Assembly (NCBI GenBank): GCA_024681175.1
Contig: JAILBI010000225.1
Span: 1 to 5,001, forward strand
DNA: 5,001 nucleotides
DNA from: Acholeplasmatales bacterium
GTDB taxonomy: Bacteria > Bacillota_I > Bacilli_A > Acholeplasmatales > Anaeroplasmataceae
Direction: 5' to 3'
This document shows positions 1 to 4,910 of this stretch, piece after piece (position 1 is the stretch's first letter; every line of letters starts with the position of its first letter). A program made the translations under genes and the position numbers. The notes below the pieces were generated by a model. The model saw only the letters and a list, made by a program, of their open reading frames with translations, ran no database searches and was not told the origin of the DNA.

Positions 1-27
1 AATTGTGGTTCTAATTTAAAAAAATAA
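1..27 (+). CDS. C-terminal tail of a probable zinc-ribbon protein (5' part outside the window)
   Basis: Frame 1 reads Asn-Cys-Gly-Ser-Asn-Leu-Lys-Lys followed by a TAA stop at 25-27. This is how many bacterial zinc-ribbon proteins end: the second CxxCG knuckle, then a short basic tail. Only the last cysteine of the presumed knuckle is inside the window, so the family rests on eight residues. The reading is helped by the context, since the next gene and both genes of the convergent operon also carry zinc ribbons. It could be chance, and nothing can be said about the rest of the protein. Confidence 0.4.
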   Translation, partial: NCGSNLKK

Positions 28-38
28 TATATTTTCAA

Positions 39-44
39 TATAAT
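39..44 (+). promoter_or_regulatory. possible -10 box for the small zinc-ribbon membrane protein
   Basis: A perfect TATAAT lies 63 nt upstream of the preferred start codon at 108. The hexamer 17 nt upstream of it (16-21, TTAAAA) is a poor -35 box. In DNA this AT-rich such a match can arise by chance. The gene may instead be co-transcribed with the upstream gene, because no terminator hairpin is visible between 27 and 100. Confidence 0.25.
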
Positions 45-95
45 AGACAAATTAAAATAAAAATGATAAACTATTTTTAAAGATGCTTTAAGAAA

Positions 96-100
96 GAAGG
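96..100 (+). promoter_or_regulatory. ribosome-binding site that decides between two ATG codons
   Basis: The sequence AGAAAGAAGG ends at 100. The first ATG (102) is only 1 nt downstream, which is too close for initiation. The second in-frame ATG (108) is 7 nt downstream, the normal spacing. The start at 108 is therefore preferred. Confidence 0.6.
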
Positions 101-107
101 TATGATT

Positions 108-473
108 ATGAGATTTTTATTTCAAATTTTATTTCATTTAGTAGCAACTGTCGCTGGTATATTAATGATTGTGTTTGGTGTCAAAAATGATAATACTATG
201 CTTTGGGTATGGGGCATAATAGTTGTAGTTGCTGGTAACTTAGGTGTATATTTAATTTTGTTCCTTATAGGATTATTGATGATACCTGCAGCAAGAAGAC
301 AAGATTCAACTGTTGGTATTAATAATCAAAGTATTCAAAATAGAGTTAAATATTGTAAGCAATGTGGTCAACAAGTAGCTTATAGCATTATGATTTGTCC
401 TAATTGTGGAAATAAGACATACACAGAAGAAGCACCAAAAGGAATTAATGTAGAAAATACTGAAAATAAATAA
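108..473 (+). CDS. small membrane protein with two TM segments and a C-terminal zinc ribbon
   Basis: A 121-residue protein when started at ATG 108; an ATG at 102 would add two residues but sits too close to the ribosome-binding site. Two hydrophobic stretches (about residues 5-25 and 33-60) should span the membrane. A polar segment follows, starting AARRQD, then a four-cysteine zinc ribbon with pairs at Cys83/Cys86 (CKQC) and Cys97/Cys100 (CPNC), and a charged tail ending at Lys121. The basic residues after the second segment suggest that the zinc ribbon is cytoplasmic. No enzyme motif is present. Zinc-ribbon membrane proteins of this size are common in Bacillota and mostly uncharacterised. 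The gene converges on the SPFH/YdjG-like operon and shares its terminator. A link to that membrane-stress pair is only suggested by proximity and by the shared zinc-ribbon design. The architecture is clear; the function is unknown. Confidence 0.8.
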   Translation: MRFLFQILFHLVATVAGILMIVFGVKNDNTMLWVWGIIVVVAGNLGVYLILFLIGLLMIPAARRQDSTVGINNQSIQNRVKYCKQCGQQVAYSIMICPNCGNKTYTEEAPKGINVENTENK

Positions 474-485
474 TATTAAATAAAG

Positions 486-530
486 AAAATGGATGTTAAG
501 ATTTTATTTCTTAACATCCATTTTTTAATT
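486..530. terminator. bidirectional intrinsic terminator between convergent genes
   Basis: A perfect 15-bp stem pairs 486-500 with 510-524 around a 9-nt loop (501-509). On the + strand it runs into six T (521-526) and serves the gene ending at 473. On the - strand the stem is followed by a T-rich run (complement of about 474-489) and serves the operon ending at 538. The symmetry and position, midway between two converging stop codons, make a shared terminator very likely. Confidence 0.9.
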
Positions 531-537
531 ATCATTT

Positions 538-1836
538 TTATTTTTTATTTGATTTTGGAATTGCAGTTCTAGTAACAGTCTTATATAAATAAATATCTCT
601 ACTATAAGTTAGACCAAAACTATTTTCCACAACATACGAGGCGGCACCATGCTGGAACCTCACCGGTTTAATTTGCCTTACTAGAGCAAACATTATTAAT
701 AAAGTAATTATTATTCCACCAATTATGCCTGCAGCAACACTAGCTATTATTTGATTTTTATTACCTGACATTATTGCAAAGAATATGCCAAAGAATGCTG
801 TACCAAATAATAAGAATGAGAATATTGAAATAAGTGTAGCTTTTAAAGCTGAAATAGGAAGATTACCTGTCAATTTACCAGTTTGTCCATTCATCGCAAA
901 TTGGTATTTTTTCTCTTTATATAAAGAATTTAATGTCCAAACAGGATAATAAGCATAATATGCACTATTAGACTTATAATTAATAGTTGAGTCTGTTAAA
1001 TTGATTGTATCATAGCCATGAATTGTAGAACGTAATGCATCAACAGTACCTTCTTTGATTCTAACATTCGCTCTTTCAAATGTAGTTTCCATTGACACAT
1101 CATATTTATCTGCTGCATAGCCTACAATATATGCATTATCATAATCTTTTGCTTCTTTGAAATTGAATGGTTCAATTGATTCCATCATTTGATCATCCAT
1201 TTTTTTAGAAGCATCAACTGGTAGCTTTTCAAACGCAATATCACCACCACGAATTACTTGGTAATATCTTGTTTCTCTATATCTATAATTTGAATCACTC
1301 CAAGTTCTAACTCTTGTAGTTCTAAAATGAGCCATACCACTTACAGATGCGTCAAATAACCAATATGGAACATAAAGAGAAGTAATCTCTTTAACTTCAT
1401 TTAACTTTTTGAAATCATTAGGAAGAAGAATTTTGCCTTTAAAATATTTATTTAAATTTTCTCTAGCAGCATCTTTTTCTAATTTAAAAGGAATAACATA
1501 ATTTGGTTTTAAACCACCTGTTAATCTTCCTTTTAAGATAACAGGATTTCCACAATATGGACATAAAGTAGATGTTGTGTTTTCATCACACATTACTTCA
1601 CCACCACATGTTTCACATAAATACACATTTAATGCATCTTCATCAGTGTATTCATTATTATTAGAAGTATCCCACTCTGTGTTTTCTTCAATATTGTTTG
1701 CTGAGTCATTTAAATCTTTTAAATCACTTACATTAAATTCAGTATCACAATATTGACATTTTACTTTTTGTGATGCAGTATCAAATTTTAAAGAACCACC
1801 ACAGCAGGGACAAGTACATGAAAATAAATCTGGCAT
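538..1836 (-). CDS. YdjG-like membrane protein with two N-terminal zinc ribbons
   Basis: A 432-residue protein, second gene of the operon. Two zinc ribbons lie at the N-terminus: Cys9/Cys12 with Cys27/Cys30, then Cys74/Cys77 with Cys92/Cys95, separated by an acidic Asn/Asp/Glu-rich linker (about 38-68). A soluble middle domain (about 110-330) holds the aromatic motifs VPYW (156-159) and YYPVW (296-300) and the family-typical MNGQTGK (315-321). Two transmembrane segments follow (about 331-356 and 363-386), then a cytoplasmic tail of about 45 residues. The pattern matches proteins annotated as 'TFIIB-type zinc ribbon-containing protein', and B. subtilis YdjG is the characterised relative. YdjG is recruited with YdjH to membrane-stress sites that depend on PspA and the SPFH protein YdjI. 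The ATG at 1836 has an AGGTGA ribosome-binding site and starts 12 nt after the SPFH stop, so translational coupling is likely. Equivalence to YdjG is inferred from motifs and neighbourhood. Confidence 0.85.
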   Translation of the reverse strand: MPDLFSCTCPCCGGSLKFDTASQKVKCQYCDTEFNVSDLKDLNDSANNIEENTEWDTSNNNEYTDEDALNVYLCETCGGEVMCDENTTSTLCPYCGNPVILKGRLTGGLKPNYVIPFKLEKDAARENLNKYFKGKILLPNDFKKLNEVKEITSLYVPYWLFDASVSGMAHFRTTRVRTWSDSNYRYRETRYYQVIRGGDIAFEKLPVDASKKMDDQMMESIEPFNFKEAKDYDNAYIVGYAADKYDVSMETTFERANVRIKEGTVDALRSTIHGYDTINLTDSTINYKSNSAYYAYYPVWTLNSLYKEKKYQFAMNGQTGKLTGNLPISALKATLISIFSFLLFGTAFFGIFFAIMSGNKNQIIASVAAGIIGGIIITLLIMFALVRQIKPVRFQHGAASYVVENSFGLTYSRDIYLYKTVTRTAIPKSNKK

Positions 1837-1848
1837 AACATCACCTAA

Positions 1849-3183
1849 CTATTTTGAATCCTCATCATCAAATCTATCGCCACATTCTGGACAGAATTTA
1901 GGTGGATTTGATGGATCTTCTGGAGTCCAACCACATTTATTACATTTAAATACTTTCTTAGCGTCAGGCTTCTTAGTTCCACATTCAGGGCAGAACTTAC
2001 CAGTAGCTTTTGTCTTACAATTTGGACAAATCCATTCATCTACTTCAGGCTTTTTAGCACCACATTCAGGGCAGAATTTACCTGTTGCAATCTTACCACA
2101 TTGAGGGCACTTCCAACCATTTTGTTGAGCTTGTTGTTGAGCCTGCTGTTGTTGAGCTTGTTGCTGTTGAGCTTGCTGTTGTTGTCCCATGCTATAAAAT
2201 TGTTGTGCATGCATTCCACCAGCATTTTGAGCCATACCCATACCAAAGAAGCCCATTGCTGCACCATTTGGATTTGCACCAGCTGCCTTCATTGCTTCAG
2301 CTTGAGCTTCAACTAATGTAGCACCAGCCATATTTGGATTTGTTGCAATAACTGCCTTTCTTTGTAATTCTTTAATTAATTGTTCATCCTCTTTTGGTAA
2401 TGTTACAGAACCAAGAGCAATTGATACAACTTGTAATCCTCTTAATTCAGCCCACTTTTCAGTTAAAGCTTCATTCATTGCTTTTTCTAATTCTGGAATA
2501 TGAGTCATTATTTGGTTTGGTCTCATTTCCATTTCTGATAATCTACCAAATGCAGGTTGAAGTGCACTTACGAATTCAGTTTTAAGCTGTGTGTCGATTT
2601 TATCTCTAGTGTAAGAAGAAGTAACATTACCACATACATTTTGATAAAATAATACAGGATTTACAATCTTATATGAGAATACACCATTACATCTAACTGA
2701 TACATCAATATCAAGACCAATTTTAGAATCAACAACTCTAAATGGAACAGGTTGAGCAGTACCAAATTTATTATCAATTAATTCCTTTAAATTAAAATAA
2801 TAAACTCTTTGGTCATGTCCTGTGTCACCACCAAATTTAAAACGTCTTGCAATAGTTTTAAATATACCATTACCAAGACCACCTTGGAATATTGATCCTT
2901 CAGTTGATTTGTCAAATTTAAATTCACCTGGTTCAGCAGTAAATTCAACGATTGCACCTTGATCTACAATCATCATACATTGACCTTCATTTACCGCAAT
3001 GACAGAACCATTTGAAATGATATTGTCCTCTCCATGTTTATTTGAAGATCTTTTAGAATTAGTTCTTTTTTGTCCTTTTGCAACTAACACATCTTTATCT
3101 AATGAATCACAATAAAAATATTCTAACCATTGATCTCCAAATGTAGAGCTTGTAGCTCCAACTAAAGCTTTAATTAAACCCAT
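1849..3183 (-). CDS. YdjI-type SPFH/band-7 protein with Gln-rich linker and three zinc ribbons
   Basis: A 444-residue protein, first gene of the operon. It begins with the family signature MGLIKALVGA, followed by DQWLEYFYCD (17-26), LVAKGQKR (33-40) and DNIISNGS (53-60). The SPFH core covers roughly residues 60-280 and is followed by an Ala/Gly/Met-rich stretch (285-333). A Gln/Ala repeat (334-354) leads to three zinc ribbons: Cys359/362/371/374, Cys386/389/398/401 and Cys414/417/431/434. There is no transmembrane segment, so it is probably a peripheral membrane scaffold. Family members are often named 'virion core protein' after a distant viral match. The characterised relative, B. subtilis YdjI, is needed to place PspA at membrane-damage foci. 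The ATG at 3183 has a strong TAGGAGGAG site 7 nt upstream and a near-consensus promoter (3214-3242). The YdjG-like gene follows in the same transcript. Family assignment is firm; the stress role is inferred from B. subtilis. Confidence 0.92.
   Translation of the reverse strand: MGLIKALVGATSSTFGDQWLEYFYCDSLDKDVLVAKGQKRTNSKRSSNKHGEDNIISNGSVIAVNEGQCMMIVDQGAIVEFTAEPGEFKFDKSTEGSIFQGGLGNGIFKTIARRFKFGGDTGHDQRVYYFNLKELIDNKFGTAQPVPFRVVDSKIGLDIDVSVRCNGVFSYKIVNPVLFYQNVCGNVTSSYTRDKIDTQLKTEFVSALQPAFGRLSEMEMRPNQIMTHIPELEKAMNEALTEKWAELRGLQVVSIALGSVTLPKEDEQLIKELQRKAVIATNPNMAGATLVEAQAEAMKAAGANPNGAAMGFFGMGMAQNAGGMHAQQFYSMGQQQQAQQQQAQQQQAQQQAQQNGWKCPQCGKIATGKFCPECGAKKPEVDEWICPNCKTKATGKFCPECGTKKPDAKKVFKCNKCGWTPEDPSNPPKFCPECGDRFDDEDSK
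1979..2082 (-). repeat. tandem duplication of a zinc-ribbon module inside the SPFH gene (81-bp offset)
   Basis: The stretch at 1979-2001 recurs at 2060-2082 with a single mismatch, exactly 81 bp (27 codons) apart. In the protein this is the repeated ATGKFCPECG block (residues 366-375 and 393-402), each followed by xKKP. The first two zinc ribbons are therefore recent copies of one module. The third (Cys414-Cys434) has a longer, different spacer and is not part of this repeat. Confidence 0.8.
2122..2184 (-). repeat. Gln/Ala-coding tandem repeat (15-bp period) in the SPFH linker
   Basis: On the coding strand CAA/CAG codons are broken by GCT/GCC about every fifth codon, giving QQQQA units at residues 334-354. 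CAA and CAG are mixed, so the array is not a pure triplet run. It can still slip in replication and probably varies in length among strains. It forms a flexible linker between the SPFH part and the zinc ribbons. Antisense frames through it read as Leu-rich pseudo-proteins. Confidence 0.85.
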
Positions 3184-3213
3184 TTTAATTCTCCTCCTAA
3201 GTTAATTAATATA

Positions 3214-3242
3214 ATTATAAAATATAATTTTATAGTAGTCAA
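3214..3242 (-). promoter_or_regulatory. SigA-type promoter of the SPFH/YdjG-like operon
   Basis: Read on the - strand: TTGACT (-35, at 3242-3237), a 17-nt spacer (3236-3220), then a perfect TATAAT (-10, at 3219-3214). Transcription should start near 3207, giving a short leader of about 23 nt that contains the ribbosome-binding site at 3191-3200. The boxes are of the housekeeping type. No ECF-type promoter is seen in the gap, although the B. subtilis relatives of these genes belong to the SigW regulon. Confidence 0.8.
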
Positions 3243-3282
3243 CTTTTGGAAATATAAAATAGATTTAATAAAAAATATAATT

Positions 3283-3311
3283 TTGAAATATTAATCACAT
3301 TCCTTTATAAT
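3283..3311 (+). promoter_or_regulatory. SigA-type promoter of the 113-residue protein gene
   Basis: TTGAAA (3283-3288), a 17-nt spacer, and a perfect TATAAT (3306-3311). Predicted transcription start is near 3318, about 22 nt before the ATG at 3341. The promoter lies back to back with that of the SPFH operon, with 40 bp between the two -35 boxes. Confidence 0.8.
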
Positions 3312-3328
3312 AATACTTGCGCATATAT

Positions 3329-3335
3329 AGGAGGG
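3329..3335 (+). promoter_or_regulatory. ribosome-binding site fixing the start at 3341
   Basis: AGGAGGG sits 5 nt before the ATG at 3341. An in-frame TTG at 3317 would put this site inside the coding region and coincides with the predicted transcription start. It is therefore not a plausible initiation codon. Confidence 0.85.
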
Positions 3336-3340
3336 TTAAA

Positions 3341-3682
3341 ATGAGAGAAGTAAAATTAATCAAAAGAGAAAAAGTAAATATATTAGATTTAATAACTAAT
3401 AAATTTAAAGAAATGAATTTAAGCCAATATTATATGAAAAAATTTAAAAGTGAAAAAGAAACTACTTATTTTTTTGTATATGAAACAAGTTATACTACAT
3501 TTAAACAAGTTAAGTTTTTTTCACGTTCACCAGGTAAAATAATTGTTTCAACTTCTATAGTTGCAACAGTAAGACCAACAGATACAGTAGTATCATTTGT
3601 GATTAGTACAGATGATGATGTAATGACACCTAATGCTGTAATACTTACTTTATACGATAATGGATTTAAAAAAGTAGAATAA
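3341..3682 (+). CDS. small cytosolic protein of unknown function (113 aa)
   Basis: I do not recognise this protein. It has a basic N-terminal part that looks helical (about residues 1-40, rich in Lys and Glu). The rest (about 41-113) alternates hydrophobic and polar residues in a pattern suggesting beta strands: TTYFFVYE, KIIVSTSIVATV, VVSFVIST and AVILTLYD. An Asp triplet (91-93) lies in a likely loop. It has no signal peptide, no membrane segment, no cysteine and no catalytic motif. Its own consensus promoter, a strong ribosome-binding site and a terminator directly downstream show a monocistronic, probably well-expressed gene. It is transcribed away from the SPFH operon, and the shared divergent promoter region would allow common control, but nothing in the protein shows a link. 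That this is a real gene is well supported; its role is unknown. Confidence 0.8.
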   Translation: MREVKLIKREKVNILDLITNKFKEMNLSQYYMKKFKSEKETTYFFVYETSYTTFKQVKFFSRSPGKIIVSTSIVATVRPTDTVVSFVISTDDDVMTPNAVILTLYDNGFKKVE

Positions 3683-3690
3683 ATAATTGT

Positions 3691-3741
3691 AAGATACAAT
3701 ACTAATTCTTTGTAAAAGTATTGTATTTTATTTTTATTTTC
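3691..3741 (+). terminator. intrinsic terminator after the 113-residue protein gene
   Basis: A 13-bp stem pairs 3691-3703 with 3717-3729. One pair is G-U and the rest are Watson-Crick. The loop is 13 nt, and the hairpin is followed by a T-rich run (3726-3740). It lies 9 nt beyond the stop codon. Confidence 0.8.
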
Positions 3742-3765
3742 TATAAAATTAAAATAGTTTTTAAG

Positions 3766-3849
3766 GAGAAGACTGAATTTGTAGATAAATGTAAAGAAAA
3801 TAATTTCTTAGAAAAATATGAATTTCAAAAATCAGCAAATATAAAATAA
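3766..3849 (+). pseudogene. possible decayed short ORF upstream of the lipoprotein gene
   Basis: An AAGGAG sequence (3763-3768) looks like a ribosome-binding site. One frame stays open from before it, through Glu-Phe-Val-Asp-Lys-Cys at 3775-3792, to a TAA at 3847-3849. The codons look natural for this genome (GAA, AAA and AAT rich), and the peptide ends with KSANIK. No ATG, GTG or TTG lies at a usable distance in this frame. The stretch could be the end of a gene that lost its start by deletion, or simply non-coding AT-rich leader. The peptide resembles nothing I recognise. The stop lies 11 nt before the lipoprotein start. Confidence 0.3.
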
Positions 3850-3860
3850 AGAGGTAAAAA

Positions 3861-4592
3861 ATGAAAAAAAGATTTATAGGTTTAAGCTTATTATTACCAG
3901 CATTATTAATAAGCTGTTCATCTAAAAAAGATGATACAAAGAAAGATGATAGAGCATATTATGTAGATGCATATGGTAAGATTGTTGATAAATTAACTGA
4001 ATTTGAATCAAAAACAGAACTTAAATCATTAACATTCCCTGATGATTATGATGAATTTACAGAATACCATAATGTTACTGGTACTAAGGCAATGATCTAT
4101 TTTTATGAATTATTATATAAAAATAAAAATTATCCTATTATAGATAATCCTGTAAAAATAATTGCTGATTATAAAAAGAATAATGTGTTAGTTCAACATA
4201 ATGACAATTATTTTAAAAATGTAATGGATAAAGAAAACAATAAAATTAATGTTGAAATTTACGGAACAACAGCAAGAGATGATTATAGTCACTTAGCATA
4301 TACTAATGTTTCAATTAATTATGATTTTGATAATAGTAAATTAATTAGTTTTGAATTATTTGTATTTGAAGCTAATAATGATAATTCTTTAGAATGTCAA
4401 ATTGCTCAAAAATATGAAAATGATAAAATGTATGAATTAAAATATGCAAAAGAAGCTGAAGCATGTAACATATATAATGATATTTATTTAAGTTATTATG
4501 GTTCTTTAGATACTGCAGTTAATGCAGGTGATTTCTCAGCCGAATATATTAAATCTATTGATGATACATTTGGTGAAGAATTCTTCGCTTGA
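3861..4592 (+). CDS. putative lipoprotein of unknown function (243 aa)
   Basis: The N-terminus is a lipoprotein signal peptide: basic MKKR, a hydrophobic core (5-17), and the lipobox LISC with the lipidated cysteine at position 19. Ser/Lys/Asp-rich residues follow (SSKKDD), so the mature protein should be anchored to the outer face of the membrane. The rest is polar and rich in Asp, Asn, Lys and Tyr. It includes the Tyr/Asp segment DRAYYVDAYGK (35-45), and has no second membrane segment or recognisable catalytic motif. A cysteine pair besides Cys19 occurs late in the chain (in LECQ and EACN). The ATG has a GAGGT ribbosome-binding site 5 nt upstream. No clear promoter is visible: the nearest -10-like box (TATAAA, 3742-3747) has only a weak -35 overlapping the preceding terminator. 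A terminator follows directly, so it is probably transcribed alone. It ends with TGA, read as a stop. Confidence 0.85.
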   Translation: MKKRFIGLSLLLPALLISCSSKKDDTKKDDRAYYVDAYGKIVDKLTEFESKTELKSLTFPDDYDEFTEYHNVTGTKAMIYFYELLYKNKNYPIIDNPVKIIADYKKNNVLVQHNDNYFKNVMDKENNKINVEIYGTTARDDYSHLAYTNVSINYDFDNSKLISFELFVFEANNDNSLECQIAQKYENDKMYELKYAKEAEACNIYNDIYLSYYGSLDTAVNAGDFSAEYIKSIDDTFGEEFFA

Positions 4593-4613
4593 AATTTACA
4601 AGTTAAATAATTA

Positions 4614-4645
4614 TAGACCTTGTCCTGGACAAGGTTTATTTTTAT
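4614..4645 (+). terminator. intrinsic terminator after the lipoprotein gene
   Basis: A near-perfect palindrome is centred on 4626: ACCTTGTCC at 4617-4625 pairs with GGACAAGGT at 4627-4635. Flanking A/T pairs and one G-U pair extend it to 4614-4638. Allowing a 5-nt loop, this gives a stem of about 10 bp, followed by a T-rich run (4635-4644). It sits 22 nt after the lipoprotein stop. Confidence 0.8.
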
Positions 4646-4679
4646 GTTTATGTAATATATAATAAAATTAGGTGATAAC

Positions 4680-4910
4680 ATGAAGGTATTTGTAATAGAG
4701 CCAATATCTAATTATTTAATGAATAAATTAAATGAATCATTTGAAATAACAAATGATATTAAAATTGCGGATATTGCGATAATACGTAACAAAGAATTAA
4801 ATAAAGAAGTATTAGATAGTGCTAAAAATTTAAAATTAATTGCCGTATATGGTACAGGCTATAATATGATAGATATTAATTATGCTAAAAAATTAGGCAT
4901 TTTTATTTAA
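4680..4910 (+). CDS. D-2-hydroxyacid dehydrogenase, N-terminal part, cut by a fold-back junction
   Basis: Family: NAD-dependent D-isomer-specific 2-hydroxyacid dehydrogenases (phosphoglycerate dehydrogenase, D-lactate dehydrogenase, hydroxypyruvate reductase), usually well over 300 residues. Only about 74 natural residues are visible: a first beta strand (MKVFVIEP) and the conserved core LKLIAVYGTGYNMIDINYAK (51-70), ending in KLGI (71-74). The GYxxID and KLGI motifs are typical of the end of the first half of the substrate-binding domain. After Ile74 (4899-4901) the + strand reads Phe-Ile-stop, because the sequence turns into its own reverse complement. The true continuation (GIKIFNTPG) is found on the - strand. 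The nucleotide-binding domain and catalytic Arg/Glu/His are not in the window, so the substrate cannot be named. The ATG at 4680 has an AGGTGA ribosome-binding site. The stop is most likely not real. Confidence 0.8.
   Translation: MKVFVIEPISNYLMNKLNESFEITNDIKIADIAIIRNKELNKEVLDSAKNLKLIAVYGTGYNMIDINYAKKLGIFI

Noticed and set aside
538..1836. Helicase or primosomal protein function
   Set aside because: Such names are attached to some relatives because of the zinc ribbons, but the protein has no Walker A or other helicase motif and carries two membrane segments.
2122..2184. CRISPR-like short repeats
   Set aside because: The repeat unit is 15 bp with no spacers, and it is in frame inside a protein gene.
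1845..2279. Extra - strand frames inside the 3' part of the SPFH gene
   Set aside because: They are out-of-frame shadows of the zinc-ribbon and Gln-rich region and show no family features.
2085..2321. Open frames on the + strand opposite the SPFH gene, including Leu/Ser-rich and Val/Glu-rich ones
   Set aside because: They are antisense readings of the Gln/Ala repeat (CAA/CAG gives Leu, Val or Ala series) and have no ribosome-binding site. The SPFH gene on the other strand is unmistakable.
1849..3183. Prophage origin suggested by the name 'virion core protein'
   Set aside because: That label comes from a distant viral match. The sequence is a cellular SPFH protein paired with a YdjG-like gene, and no phage gene is present.
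3317..3340. Upstream TTG start for the 113-residue protein
   Set aside because: It coincides with the predicted transcription start, and the strong AGGAGGG lies between it and the ATG at 3341.
3490..3699. Antisense frame opposite the 113-residue protein
   Set aside because: It overlaps the 3' terminator of the + strand gene and has no ribosome-binding site, whereas the + strand gene has promoter, ribosome-binding site and terminator.
4590..4592. TGA read as tryptophan (Mycoplasma code)
   Set aside because: TGG is used for tryptophan in several genes here, and reading through this TGA adds only six residues without any family support.
4496..4681. Antisense frame covering the lipoprotein 3' end and its terminator
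   Set aside because: It runs through the terminator hairpin and is a shadow of the lipoprotein coding sequence.
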